Shown: positions 1 through 11,561 of the stretch, one piece after another | How positions within the stretch are numbered: the stretch's first letter is position 1 | Layout of the letters: every line of letters starts with the position of its first letter | From: Erythrobacter sp. | Lineage (GTDB): Bacteria; Pseudomonadota; Alphaproteobacteria; Sphingomonadales; Sphingomonadaceae | Length of the DNA stretch: 32,452 nt | Assembly: GCA_029937545.1 (NCBI GenBank) | Contig: JAPYPR010000021.1 | Coordinates: 1 to 32,452, forward strand | Direction of reading: 5' to 3' | Position numbers and translations under genes: made by a program | Notes under the pieces: generated by a model | Told to the model about the DNA's origin: nothing | Databases searched by the model: none | What the model saw: the letters and a program-made list of their open reading frames with translations, nothing else

Positions 1-2876
<2,876 letters not shown>

Positions 2877-2905
2877 GCCGACCGGTCATCTACCAGATCT
2901 CGAAG

Positions 2906-2938
2906 GCCCCGCGGAGCGATCCGCGGGGCTTTTTCTTT
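2906..2938 (+). terminator. Intrinsic terminator of the rpoBC operon
   Basis: A perfect 10-bp GC-rich stem (2906-2915 with 2920-2929) closes a gcga tetraloop of the GNRA type and is followed directly by TTTTTCTTT. It lies 30 bases after the rpoC stop codon, so it should end the operon before the GGDEF-EAL gene. Confidence 0.93.
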
Positions 2939-3016
2939 GCCGCCGACGGCCTTGTCGGGCGCGTGTGGAGAAGCTGTTGGAATCGGTGGAAAACTGGCGC
3001 ATAGTGTCTCGACCAC

Positions 3017-5395
3017 ATGGGAAGCGAGACGTCCGGGGGCAGGAGTGGCGCGCTTGACAGGCCGATGACATATTCGGGCAAGACCCTTGCGCAGACACTG
3101 AGCCTGCGCTGGCGGCTGGCGGATGCGCGCAGCGGCGCGGCCATCCTGCTGGTGCCATCTTTCTTCGCCGTCTTCGTCATCGCTTTCATATTTTCCGACG
3201 ACGTCCCCCCAATGTCCCTGGTAGGCTGGGCGGCGGTCCAGTTCCTGTTCGTCGGCCTGCTTGCAGCGCTCTTCGTCCGGATGCAGCTCGACGAAGCGCC
3301 GCTCGCGCGATTGCAGCGTCGGTGGAGGCTGATCCAGTTGACGCAGGGTCTGATCACAGCCGGCTGGATGGCGATCTTTCCCTACCTCACGCCGGTCGCG
3401 GGACCGCGCGAGATGTCGGTTCTCGGGATCGTCGCGACGGCCGTCTATTGCGCCACCCTGATCGTCCACCGCGGCAGCCCCCGCGCGGCTACCTTCCATA
3501 TTCTCGCGCTGTCCGGCGCATTCGGGTGGTGTGCTTTCCTCGTCGCCGGATGGCGTAGCTGGCCAACCTTCCTACTGATCGGCACATTCGGCGCCGTTCT
3601 GCTCGCGGCGGTCTGGCTCTACGAACGCAACTTCAAGCGGTCGGTTCGCTCGGAGATCGACCGACGCGAGGCGGAAGAAACCGTGCGAATGCTGCTCAAC
3701 GACTATCAGGAGCATACCAGCGACTGGCTGTGGACCGTCGAACCCAACGGCAATCTGCACGATGTCGGGCCGCGTCTTGCCGCGGCCTTCGGCAGCAATA
3801 CCGACGCGCTGGAAGGCACCGCGCTGGCAGGGTATTTCGACGACACCGACAATCGCCAGCGCTTGATCGATCATCTTGCCGAAGGCGAACCCTTCCGCGA
3901 CCTGCTCCTCCAGCTCAGGGTAGAGGGGGCAAGACGCTTCTGGCGCCTGTCCGCCCATCCACGCCAGGATGGACGGATGAGCGGGGTCGCACGCGACGTC
4001 ACCGACAACCGGCGCGCGGAAGAACAGATCGCTTATTTGGCGCATTTCGACAGCCTGACCGGCTTGGCCAACCGCCACCAGTTCGACGAGCGGTTGCGCA
4101 ATGCTCTGAACGCCAAGCCCTCGCGCAGCCGCAATCTGGCGCTGTTCTACCTCGATCTGGACGATTTCAAATCGATCAACGACACGCGCGGACACCTCAC
4201 AGGGGACAAGGTTTTGCGGCAGTTGGCCGGACGCCTTGGCGATGAAGTGCGGCCATCGGATATTGTGGCGCGGCTTGGCGGGGACGAGTTCGCCATCCTG
4301 CTCGAGAGCCGTGCGGGCGTAGGTATGCTCATCGAACGCGCCCACCGTTTCCTGTCCGCCGTGCGGGAGCCGCTGGAGGTCGATGGCCACCTTTATCGCC
4401 TGTCGACCAGCATCGGCGTAGCGCGCTGCAGCGAGAGTGAGTGCGACGCTCAGGAACTCATGCGCCGCGCGGACCTCGCCCTGTTCGCAGCCAAGCGCAA
4501 GGGACGCGACACGCTCGCTCTTTACGAGCCCGCTATGGATCGAGAAGCGAGAGAGCGGCGCGATCTCGAAAGCGATTTGCGCGAGGCGCTCTCCCGCGGG
4601 GAATTGCGCGTCCATTACCAGCCGGTGATCGATCTCGATACCGCGGAGACCACCGGATACGAGGCGCTGCTGCGCTGGCACCATCCATATCGCGGTCTGA
4701 TCGGGCCGAACGAATTTCTCGAGCTCGCGGAAACGACCGGGCTGATCCTCCCGATCGGCGAATGGGTGATCCGCCAGGCCCTCGCCGAAACCGCGCCATG
4801 GGCGGGCGATTTCCGCATCGCGATCAATCTGTCGCCGACTCAGGTGCGCAGCCCGCAACTCGTGTCGCAGGTCGCCCAGGCGATTTACGCCAGCGGCATC
4901 GACCCCGATCGCATCGAGTTCGAGATCACCGAACATGTGCTGATGCAGGAGGGAAAGCGGATTCCCGAAGCGCTTGCGCGCTTGCGCGCGCTCGGCACGC
5001 GGATAGCTTTGGACGATTTCGGTACCGGCTACAGCTCGCTCAGCTACCTGCGCCGATTCCCCTTCGATCGCATCAAGATCGATCGCAAATTCGTGGAAGA
5101 CGTCGTCGAGGACAACGATAGCCAGGCCATCGTCTCCAGCATCACTCGCCTTGCCGATGCGCTCGGCATGGCGAGCACGGCGGAAGGCATAGAAACCCGC
5201 GAACAACTCGATCTGCTCCGCAAGTTGGGCTGCCAGGAAGCGCAGGGCTTCCTGATCTGCAAGCCGGCTCCCGCCGAAACCTTCGCTACGCCCGAAGCGG
5301 TGGAAGCGGCGCTCACCGATCACGGCCCCGACGTGGTCGATTATCGCAAGGCACGCGAGGCCGTGCTGCGCAAGCGGGAGGGCCGGGTCGCCTGA
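3017..5395 (+). CDS. Membrane-bound PAS-GGDEF-EAL cyclic-di-GMP protein
   Basis: Predicted cyclic-di-GMP turnover enzyme of up to 792 aa. The first ~225 residues form about six or seven hydrophobic segments, followed by a short charged linker and a PAS-like region (~235-335, around DWLWTVEPNG). The GGDEF domain has an intact GGDEF at ~421 and an RxxD inhibitory site (RPSD) exactly five residues before it. The EAL domain has EALLRW at ~549, ITEH, DDFGTGYSS at ~666 and AEGIE, so the metal- and substrate-binding residues look complete. Both activities are therefore possible; which dominates cannot be read from sequence. Start choice is open: ATG 3017 has no clear ribosome site, while ATG 3065 (16 codons later) has AGGAG 20 bases upstream. 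The gene stands alone behind the rpoC terminator. Confidence 0.9.
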   Translation: MGSETSGGRSGALDRPMTYSGKTLAQTLSLRWRLADARSGAAILLVPSFFAVFVIAFIFSDDVPPMSLVGWAAVQFLFVGLLAALFVRMQLDEAPLARLQRRWRLIQLTQGLITAGWMAIFPYLTPVAGPREMSVLGIVATAVYCATLIVHRGSPRAATFHILALSGAFGWCAFLVAGWRSWPTFLLIGTFGAVLLAAVWLYERNFKRSVRSEIDRREAEETVRMLLNDYQEHTSDWLWTVEPNGNLHDVGPRLAAAFGSNTDALEGTALAGYFDDTDNRQRLIDHLAEGEPFRDLLLQLRVEGARRFWRLSAHPRQDGRMSGVARDVTDNRRAEEQIAYLAHFDSLTGLANRHQFDERLRNALNAKPSRSRNLALFYLDLDDFKSINDTRGHLTGDKVLRQLAGRLGDEVRPSDIVARLGGDEFAILLESRAGVGMLIERAHRFLSAVREPLEVDGHLYRLSTSIGVARCSESECDAQELMRRADLALFAAKRKGRDTLALYEPAMDREARERRDLESDLREALSRGELRVHYQPVIDLDTAETTGYEALLRWHHPYRGLIGPNEFLELAETTGLILPIGEWVIRQALAETAPWAGDFRIAINLSPTQVRSPQLVSQVAQAIYASGIDPDRIEFEITEHVLMQEGKRIPEALARLRALGTRIALDDFGTGYSSLSYLRRFPFDRIKIDRKFVEDVVEDNDSQAIVSSITRLADALGMASTAEGIETREQLDLLRKLGCQEAQGFLICKPAPAETFATPEAVEAALTDHGPDVVDYRKAREAVLRKREGRVA

Positions 5396-5435
5396 CCTCT
5401 CGTAAAGGCGGTCCGCCTCGGCTATCGGCTGGGCC

Positions 5436-6785
5436 ATGACCATTACAACGCGTTTCGCGCCGTCGCCGACCGGCCGCCTGCATGTCGGCAATATTCGCAC
5501 CGCGCTTCACAATCGGATGCTGGCCAAGAAGGGAGGCGGCAAATTCCTGTTGCGGATCGACGACACCGATGCGGAGCGCAGCCGCGAGGAATATGTCGAA
5601 GCGATCCGCGCCGATCTCGCCTGGCTCGGTCTCGAACCCGATGGCGAGGAGCGCCAGTCGCAGCGACTCTCGACATACGAAGCGGCCTTCGAGGCGCTGA
5701 GAGCTGCGGGGCGCGTCTATCCGGCCTACGAGACCGCGCAGGAGTTGGAACTGAAGCGCAAGATCCAGCTAGGCCGCGGGCTGCCGCCGATCTACGATCG
5801 TGCCGCACTCGCGATGAGCGATGCGGAGCGGGCGGCGAAGGAGGCGGAGGGCGCGGTACCGCACTGGCGCTTCAAACTCGATCATGACGAGCCCATTGCG
5901 TGGGACGATGGCGTCCGCGGTGCGCAGAAATTCGATCCCGCGCAGCTGTCCGATCCGGTAATCCGGCGGGCGGACGGCAGCTGGCTCTACATGTTGCCGA
6001 GCGCGGTCGACGATCTCGACATGGGGGTCACGGATGTGTTGCGCGGCGAGGACCACGTTAGCAACACTGCCGTGCAAATACAGATGTTTACCGCACTTAT
6101 TGCTGCACGATATCCGGCGCAGCAAATGCCGCGCTTCGCGCATGAGGCGCTGTTGATCGGACGCGAAGGCAAGCTATCCAAACGGCTCGGCTCGCTCGGC
6201 TGCGACGCGTTCCGCGCGCAGGGAATAGAGCCGCAAGCGGTCATCGCGCTGCTGGCCCGACTGGGTACATCGCTCCCGGTCGAACCGATTGCCGACCGTC
6301 GCGTCCTGCTGGAGGCATTCGACCTCTCGACCTTCGGCCGGGCCCCGGCACGTTTCGACGATGCGGAACTGGAGCGGATCAATGCGGCCCTGGTCCACCA
6401 GCTCGACTTCACCGATGTCGCGCATCGCCTGCCGGAAGGCATGGACGAAGCAGGCTGGCACGCCGTTCGGCCGAACCTCTCGCATGTTGGCGAAGCGGCG
6501 GAATGGTGGCGCTTGGTGACCGGCCCGATCGAACAACCGGAATTCTCGGAAGACGATCGAGCCTATCTTGGGGAAGCCGCAAAGGCGCTGAGCTGGAGCG
6601 AGGACCCTTGGCAGGCTTTGACCGGGACACTCAAGGATCGAACCGGGCGCAAGGGCAAGCAGTTGTTCCTCCCGTTGAGGCAGGCATTGACGGGGATGGA
6701 TCACGGCCCCGATATGGGCGAGCTTCTGCCGCTGATCGGCGAGGAGCGCGCGCGCGAGCGGCTGGAGGCGGCCGCCGCGCAGTGA
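5436..6785 (+). CDS. gltX: Glutamyl-tRNA synthetase (second-type GluRS)
   Basis: Class I aminoacyl-tRNA synthetase that charges tRNA(Glu), 449 aa. The HIGH-type motif is HVGN within SPTGRLHVGNIR near the amino terminus, and the KMSKS-type motif is KLSKR near residue 248. Features such as LLRIDDTDAERS and YPAYET are typical of the shorter GluRS that many alphaproteobacteria carry beside a longer one. In such genomes one copy may also mischarge tRNA(Gln) for the GatCAB route; whether this copy is discriminating cannot be told here. The gene follows the GGDEF-EAL gene by 40 bases and runs almost directly into the next reductase gene, so the three may be co-transcribed. Confidence 0.95.
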   Translation: MTITTRFAPSPTGRLHVGNIRTALHNRMLAKKGGGKFLLRIDDTDAERSREEYVEAIRADLAWLGLEPDGEERQSQRLSTYEAAFEALRAAGRVYPAYETAQELELKRKIQLGRGLPPIYDRAALAMSDAERAAKEAEGAVPHWRFKLDHDEPIAWDDGVRGAQKFDPAQLSDPVIRRADGSWLYMLPSAVDDLDMGVTDVLRGEDHVSNTAVQIQMFTALIAARYPAQQMPRFAHEALLIGREGKLSKRLGSLGCDAFRAQGIEPQAVIALLARLGTSLPVEPIADRRVLLEAFDLSTFGRAPARFDDAELERINAALVHQLDFTDVAHRLPEGMDEAGWHAVRPNLSHVGEAAEWWRLVTGPIEQPEFSEDDRAYLGEAAKALSWSEDPWQALTGTLKDRTGRKGKQLFLPLRQALTGMDHGPDMGELLPLIGEERARERLEAAAAQ

Positions 6786-6799
6786 CAGGAGATACCGGC

Positions 6800-8092
6800 A
6801 TGGCACCGACACTGGCTTCGCGGCTCGAATTGCCCTGCGGGGCGGTGCTGCCCAACCGCATCGCCAAGGCGGCGATGACCGAAGGCATGGCGACGCCCGA
6901 TGGCCGCCCGACCCCGGAGCTTGAGCGCCTCTACGGCATCTGGTCCGATGGTGGTGCAGGCATGCTCCTGTCCGGTAACATAATCGTCGATCGGGATCAT
7001 CTGGAACGCCCCGGCAATGTCGTGATCGAGCGCGAGCCCGACGCGGACATGAAGGCCCGGCTCGCCCGTTGGACCAAGGCCGCCATGCGAGGCGGCAACC
7101 ATTTCTGGGCGCAGATCAGCCATGGCGGGCGGCAGACGCAGAAGCTGGTGAACCCGCATCCCAAGTCGTCCTCCGACGTCCGGCTCGCGCTACCCGGCGG
7201 CCAGTTCGGCAAGCCGGAGCCGCTGACGAAAGACCAGATCGCCGACCTCGTGAACCGCTGGGCCATCGCCGCGCGCGCTTGCCAGGAAGCGGGCTTCACT
7301 GGCGTCCAGATACATGGTGCGCATGGCTATCTGATCTCCCAGTTCCTCTCCCCCCGCGTGAACCTCCGGACCGACGATTATGGCGGAAGCCTCGAACACC
7401 GCGCGCGCTTCCTGCTCGAGATCGTCGCGGCGGTTCGCGCTGCGGTCGGCCCAAGCTTCCCGATCTCGGTCAAGCTCAACAGCGCCGATTTCCAGAAGGG
7501 CGGCTTCGACTTCGGCGACAGCCTGCAGGTCGTCCAATGGCTCGAAGCGGCTTCCGTCGATCTGATCGAGATTTCCGGGGGCACCTATGAACAGCCCAAG
7601 CTGCTCGGTGTCGCGGGCCAGGAGGCCGAGGAACCACAGAATATCGCGCCATCGACCGCTGCGCGCGAAGCCTATTTCGTCGATTTCGCTAAGGCGATGC
7701 AGGCTGACGTTTCGGTGTCGCTTATGGTGACCGGCGGCTTCCGCACGCGCGCAGCGATGGAGCAAGCGCTGGAAAGCGGTGCGGCGGATGTGATCGGCCT
7801 CGGCCGACCCATGTGCCTCGACACCCAGGCCCCCGCGCAGCTTTTGGCAGGGGCCGGCCAGCTTGCCAGTTACGAAGACGATCTCGACTTGCTGCCGGGC
7901 TGGCTGGGTTTTCTCAAGCGCTTCCAGACGATGAAAGCGATCAACGGTTTTGCCGGGATCTACTGGTTCTACGAGCAGCTTTGGTTGCTCGGCCACGAGG
8001 GGCGCGTCGACCGCGATCTGTCGGTATTCAAGGCGTTCCGCACCGTCGATGCCCGCAACAAGCGGATCATGAAGGCACGGCGCGCGAGTTAG
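6800..8092 (+). CDS. Old Yellow Enzyme family NADH:flavin oxidoreductase
   Basis: FMN-dependent ene-reductase-like TIM barrel, 430 aa. The family signature is clear: HGAHGYLISQFLSPRVN followed by RTDDYGGSLEHRARF, plus SHGGRQ earlier and GLGRP near the carboxy end of the barrel. Physiological substrate is unknown; relatives reduce activated C=C bonds of enones and similar electrophiles. The open frame extends upstream into gltX, but ATG 6800 is chosen because AGGAG lies at 6787-6791 and the family consensus begins just after it; a GTG at 6782 overlapping the gltX stop is possible. Fourteen bases separate it from gltX. It is convergent with pyk and the two stop ends overlap by 4 bases. Confidence 0.9.
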   Translation: MAPTLASRLELPCGAVLPNRIAKAAMTEGMATPDGRPTPELERLYGIWSDGGAGMLLSGNIIVDRDHLERPGNVVIEREPDADMKARLARWTKAAMRGGNHFWAQISHGGRQTQKLVNPHPKSSSDVRLALPGGQFGKPEPLTKDQIADLVNRWAIAARACQEAGFTGVQIHGAHGYLISQFLSPRVNLRTDDYGGSLEHRARFLLEIVAAVRAAVGPSFPISVKLNSADFQKGGFDFGDSLQVVQWLEAASVDLIEISGGTYEQPKLLGVAGQEAEEPQNIAPSTAAREAYFVDFAKAMQADVSVSLMVTGGFRTRAAMEQALESGAADVIGLGRPMCLDTQAPAQLLAGAGQLASYEDDLDLLPGWLGFLKRFQTMKAINGFAGIYWFYEQLWLLGHEGRVDRDLSVFKAFRTVDARNKRIMKARRAS

Positions 8093-9573
8093 CCGCCGTG
8101 CTTGTCGAGCTCGTCGCCGCTGACGTTCACGACATGCATGAGATTGGTCGAACCCGGGGTGCCGAAGGGGACCCCGGCCAGCGCGATGAGTTTGCTGCCT
8201 GCCTGGCCGAAGCCGTGGCGCAGGGCCATGCGCTTGCCCTTGGCGATCATCTCCTCGAAGCTGCCGATGTCCTTGGTGGCGACCGCATGAGCACCCCATA
8301 GGAGACCGAGCCGGCGCGCGGTCTTCATGCTCGGCGTCAGGACCAGCATCGGCACGCTCGGTCGCTCGCGCGCCACGCGGCGGGCGGTCGAGCCGGAGCC
8401 GGTGAACACCGTGATTGCGCTGATCGAAACCGTGTCCGCCACCGTCATGCAGGCATGGGCCAGCGCATCGGCGGTGGTCGCATCGGGCGGCGTGTCCAGG
8501 AAGCGCACGCGGTCAAGATAGCTTTCATCGCCTTCGACCTGGCGCGCGATGCGGTGCATGATGGTGACGGCTTCTTCCGGCCAGTCGCCCGCCGCGGTTT
8601 CCGCCGACAGCATCACGCAATCGGCGCCGTCATAGACCGCATTGGCGACGTCCGAAACTTCGGCACGGGTCGGCGCGGGGCTTTCGATCATGCTTTCCAG
8701 CATCTGCGTCGCCACGATCACCGGCTTGCCCTTGAGGCGGGTCGCGTTGACGATCCGCTTTTGCAGCGGCGGGACTTCCTGCGGCTCCAGCTCCACGCCA
8801 AGGTCGCCGCGCGCGACCATGATGCCGTCGCTCATCTCGATGATCTCGTCGAGCCGGCGGACCGCCATCGGTTTTTCGATCTTGGCGCAGAGCGATCCGC
8901 GGCCGCCCATCAGCTTGCGCGCCTCGGCAAGATCCTCCGGCCGCTGGACGAAGGAAAGGCCGATCCAGTCGACCCCCTGCTGGATGGCGAAAGCGAGGTC
9001 CCTGCGGTCTTTCTCGGTCAGCGCCGGGATCGGAATTTCCGCATCCGGCACGTTCACGCCCTTGCGGTCGGAGATGACCCCGCCGACTTCGGCCGAGCAC
9101 TTGATCGCGTTTTCGTCTGCGCTAATGACCTTCAAGCGGATCTTGCCGTCGTTGATCAGCAGGCGCTGGCCCTTTTCGAGCAGGCCGAAAAGTTCGGGAT
9201 GGGGTAGCTGGACGCGGGTTTCGTCGCCCGGCGCGGGATCGCGATCGAGCGTGAAATGGCCGGAATGGCGGATGACCGCTTCGCCGTCCTTGAACTTGCC
9301 GACGCGCAGCTTCGGGCCCTGCAGATCGGCAAGGATTGCGATCGGGCGCATATATTCTTTTTCGAGGTCGCGGATCGACTTGATCGTATGGGCGTGATCC
9401 TCGTGCTCGCCATGGCTCATATTGACGCGGAAAGCATCGACGCCGGCCTTGAACAGCCGCGCGAGCATCTCGGGAGAGCGGCTGGCCGGCCCGACGGTGG
9501 CGAGAATCTTGACCTTGCGGCCGCGCGGATCGAGCTTGGGCGCGCCGGAGCGCGAGGACTGGGTCTTTGCCAT
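8089..9573 (-). CDS. pyk: Pyruvate kinase
   Basis: Last enzyme of glycolysis, converting phosphoenolpyruvate and ADP to pyruvate and ATP; 494 aa, the usual bacterial length. Visible motifs are FRVNMSHG near the amino terminus, the active-site block KIEKP, MVARGDLGVE, and VATQMLESMIESPAPTRAEVSD with MLSAETAAG. The carboxy-terminal domain is present. The start codon lies in a CCATGG palindrome and is divergent from the DUF1244 gene with 49 bases between starts, so the two promoters must be compact or overlap. The stop overlaps that of the Old Yellow Enzyme gene by 4 bases and no terminator is visible between them. Confidence 0.97.
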   Translation of the reverse strand: MAKTQSSRSGAPKLDPRGRKVKILATVGPASRSPEMLARLFKAGVDAFRVNMSHGEHEDHAHTIKSIRDLEKEYMRPIAILADLQGPKLRVGKFKDGEAVIRHSGHFTLDRDPAPGDETRVQLPHPELFGLLEKGQRLLINDGKIRLKVISADENAIKCSAEVGGVISDRKGVNVPDAEIPIPALTEKDRRDLAFAIQQGVDWIGLSFVQRPEDLAEARKLMGGRGSLCAKIEKPMAVRRLDEIIEMSDGIMVARGDLGVELEPQEVPPLQKRIVNATRLKGKPVIVATQMLESMIESPAPTRAEVSDVANAVYDGADCVMLSAETAAGDWPEEAVTIMHRIARQVEGDESYLDRVRFLDTPPDATTADALAHACMTVADTVSISAITVFTGSGSTARRVARERPSVPMLVLTPSMKTARRLGLLWGAHAVATKDIGSFEEMIAKGKRMALRHGFGQAGSKLIALAGVPFGTPGSTNLMHVVNVSGDELDKHGG

Positions 9574-9622
9574 GGCTGATCGCTATGGCACAGGCAGGCG
9601 GCAACTCAAGGACAAGTGCTTT

Positions 9623-9946
9623 ATGGATACGAATACAGACCCGCTCGATACTCTCGACGATGCAGTGGCGGCGCAGGCTTTCCGCCGCCTGGTGCGCCAT
9701 CTGCGCCATCGCCACGATGCGCAGAATATCGACCTCATGGGCCTCTCGGGCTTCTGCCGGAACTGCCTGGCCGACTGGATCCGCGATGCCGGGTACGAAG
9801 GCGACAAGGCGGCGGCGCGCGAGCTGATCCACGGCATGCCGCAGGAGGAGTGGAAGGCTACCCGCCAGACCCCCGCTACCGAGGAGCAGCTTGCACGGAT
9901 GCAGACGAGCGTGGCGAAGAATGCACAGGGTCACGCACAGGAATAG
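9623..9946 (+). CDS. DUF1244 family protein
   Basis: A 107-aa protein recognised as DUF1244 from the blocks AFRRLVRHL, QNIDLMGLSGFCRNCLADW and HGMPQEEWK. The CRNC pair is the family's conserved cysteine motif and could bind a metal, but no function is established that I know of. ATG 9623 is chosen because the family consensus starts shortly after it and AAGGA lies at 9608-9612. The frame is open further upstream, including an ATG at 9572 that would overlap the pyk start, which seems less likely. It is followed after 92 bases by the GapR-like gene in the same direction. Confidence 0.85.
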   Translation: MDTNTDPLDTLDDAVAAQAFRRLVRHLRHRHDAQNIDLMGLSGFCRNCLADWIRDAGYEGDKAAARELIHGMPQEEWKATRQTPATEEQLARMQTSVAKNAQGHAQE

Positions 9947-10038
9947 GGATTCGTACCCTTCACCCGCAGGGCATGGCTGGCTATCGCAACCGCCACGCGC
10001 CTTCGCGGCGATTCTCATATCACTGGAGCTGACTGACC

Positions 10039-10275
10039 ATGGCCGAAGCCACCGACGACCGCCTGCGCCTTCTGATCGAGCGCATCGAACGCCTCGAGGA
10101 AGAGAAGAAAGGCATCGCCGACGACATCCGCGACGTTTATGCGGAAGCCAAGGCCGTCGGCTACGACACCAAGATCATGCGCCAGGTTATCCGCCTCAGG
10201 AAGATGAAACCCGACGAGCGGAGCGAACAGGAAACCATCCTCGATACCTACAAGGCTGCGCTCGGCATGGCCTGA
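10039..10275 (+). CDS. gapR: GapR-like UPF0335 (DUF2312) DNA-binding protein
   Basis: A 78-aa protein of the UPF0335/DUF2312 family. It has the amino-terminal coiled coil ([20 protein letters not shown]) followed by the conserved [11 protein letters not shown] and the positively charged [12 protein letters not shown]. In Caulobacter the family member GapR is a small nucleoid protein that binds overtwisted DNA ahead of replication and transcription; the same role is inferred here. It is widespread in alphaproteobacteria and supports the taxonomic call. The downstream tadE gene is convergent, 18 bases away. Confidence 0.9.
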   Translation: MAEATDDRLRLLIERIERLEEEKKGIADDIRDVYAEAKAVGYDTKIMRQVIRLRKMKPDERSEQETILDTYKAALGMA

Positions 10276-10293
10276 GCGCGATACTGTTGGCAA

Positions 10294-10929
10294 TCAGCAG
10301 GACATGACCGCCAGGTTTTGCGTGTTCGAGATCGTGCGGTTGCTGGAGTCGCGAACGTTGAATGCGGTTTCGTATCGGATCGTGCGCTCCTTGATGAAAC
10401 CGTTCAGGAACAGCGGTGTGTGCTTGTAGGACACTTCGGCGAACATCACTGCATTGCCGTTTTCGGATTTGATCCGCCGTCCCGGTGGGCCGAGGCCGTC
10501 CTTGAGCGTGGCATCGTTCTTGCCCTTGCCCTGCTTGCCGTATTTCGGCGCGACGTTGAGATCGCCCCAGCAGCGCTGCCATTCGATCTTCTGGCCTTTG
10601 GCCCCACCCTTGCCGCCATTATCCTGCAGAGAAGAGATCACGACCCTGCCATCCGGCTCGAAATCGATCGAGTTGCCCAGCACACCCGCACCGGCAAAAA
10701 TCTCGTAAATATTCGCTTCGTCCATCCCGCTGGTGACGCGGCCAGCATTGTCGGACACGGTGTTGGCGATCTCGCTCACGCGCATATGCGTGATCGCGAG
10801 ATTGGCGAGCTCCAGCCCGCCGATGGTCAACACTGCCATCACCGGCGCAACCATTGCGAATTCCACCATCGCAACTCCTTCTTCGGAGCGCAGGAGATGT
10901 CGTCTCAGATTGGCGAGGCTCGGTTTCAT
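10294..10929 (-). CDS. tadE: TadE-like pseudopilin, third gene of tad operon
   Basis: A 211-aa TadE/TadG-family protein. A basic amino terminus (LRRHLLRSEEG) precedes the family hallmark of a Glu at the start of a hydrophobic segment, here VAMVEFAMVAPVMAVLTIGG, and the rest is predicted to lie outside the cytoplasmic membrane. Such minor pseudopilins assist Flp/Tad pilus assembly. ATG 10929 overlaps the TGA of the preceding tadE as ATGA, indicating translational coupling; the frame itself is open further upstream within that gene. The carboxy half has a Gly/Lys-rich stretch (KGGAKGQK) and two well-spaced cysteines that could form a disulfide. Confidence 0.88.
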   Translation of the reverse strand: MKPSLANLRRHLLRSEEGVAMVEFAMVAPVMAVLTIGGLELANLAITHMRVSEIANTVSDNAGRVTSGMDEANIYEIFAGAGVLGNSIDFEPDGRVVISSLQDNGGKGGAKGQKIEWQRCWGDLNVAPKYGKQGKGKNDATLKDGLGPPGRRIKSENGNAVMFAEVSYKHTPLFLNGFIKERTIRYETAFNVRDSSNRTISNTQNLAVMSC

Positions 10930-11561
10930 GTACCATCTCCGCATAGAACGGGCGGTGTTGCCTGGTTTGCATAGGGTTGGTTGCGGACAGCGGTCTCGAC
11001 CGTGAAGTCGATCGTGTCCGAGAAGCCGATCAGCTCCGGCGTCGGAAGAAGTCGCGGATGCTGTACGCGGACGGAGTAGAAGGTGACATCGTTGGCACCG
11101 CCCACGCCGACGCGCCCGGAGTCGAGATCGTAGGCGCCGTTCTCGTTGAGGTCCTCCCAGCAATCGCCATCGGCATTGTCGAACTGGCCGTCACCATCGA
11201 CATCGGTCACCAGCCGTTCCGGATTGCCGATACCGTTGAAATCGAAGAAGTTCTTTTGGGAGATCGTGTAGGTTGCTTTGGGCGCGACGATATCGATCTG
11301 TGTCTTGAGCGTGTTCTCGATCCGTTCCTCGAGCGATGCGCCAGAGGCGATGAAGACCGGTTCCTCCACCGAAGCCCTGCGGCTGACATCGTCCAGCGCG
11401 CCCTGGGTCACGCCGCGCATGTAGAACTGATGGCCGATATCCATCGCCCCCATGAGCATGATGAAGAACGGGATTGCCAGCAGGCCGAACTCGACTGCGG
11501 TCACACCGCGCTCGTCGCGGCGCAAGGCCCGGATGTTCGATTTGAGTGAGGCGCGCATCAT
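10926..11561 (-). CDS. tadE: TadE-like pseudopilin with calcium-loop-like insert
   Basis: A 211-aa TadE-family protein: basic start, then GVTAVEFGLLAIPFFIMLMG with the family Glu at the start of the membrane segment. The outer part contains two tandem acidic loops spaced like EF-hand/thrombospondin-3 calcium sites, DVDGDGQFDNAD and DLNENGAYDLDS, near residues 120-150. This implies Ca2+ binding in the exported region, by analogy only. Two adjacent ATG codons begin the gene; the first (11561) overlaps the TGA of tadG as ATGA, and the end overlaps the next tadE in the same way. All three genes are therefore likely translated together. Confidence 0.88.
   Translation of the reverse strand: MMRASLKSNIRALRRDERGVTAVEFGLLAIPFFIMLMGAMDIGHQFYMRGVTQGALDDVSRRASVEEPVFIASGASLEERIENTLKTQIDIVAPKATYTISQKNFFDFNGIGNPERLVTDVDGDGQFDNADGDCWEDLNENGAYDLDSGRVGVGGANDVTFYSVRVQHPRLLPTPELIGFSDTIDFTVETAVRNQPYANQATPPVLCGDGT

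Noticed and set aside
3572..5500. 642-codon minus-strand open frame opposite the GGDEF-EAL gene
   Set aside because: The plus-strand frame carries complete catalytic motifs; the minus frame reads as low-information shadow and also covers the gltX start.
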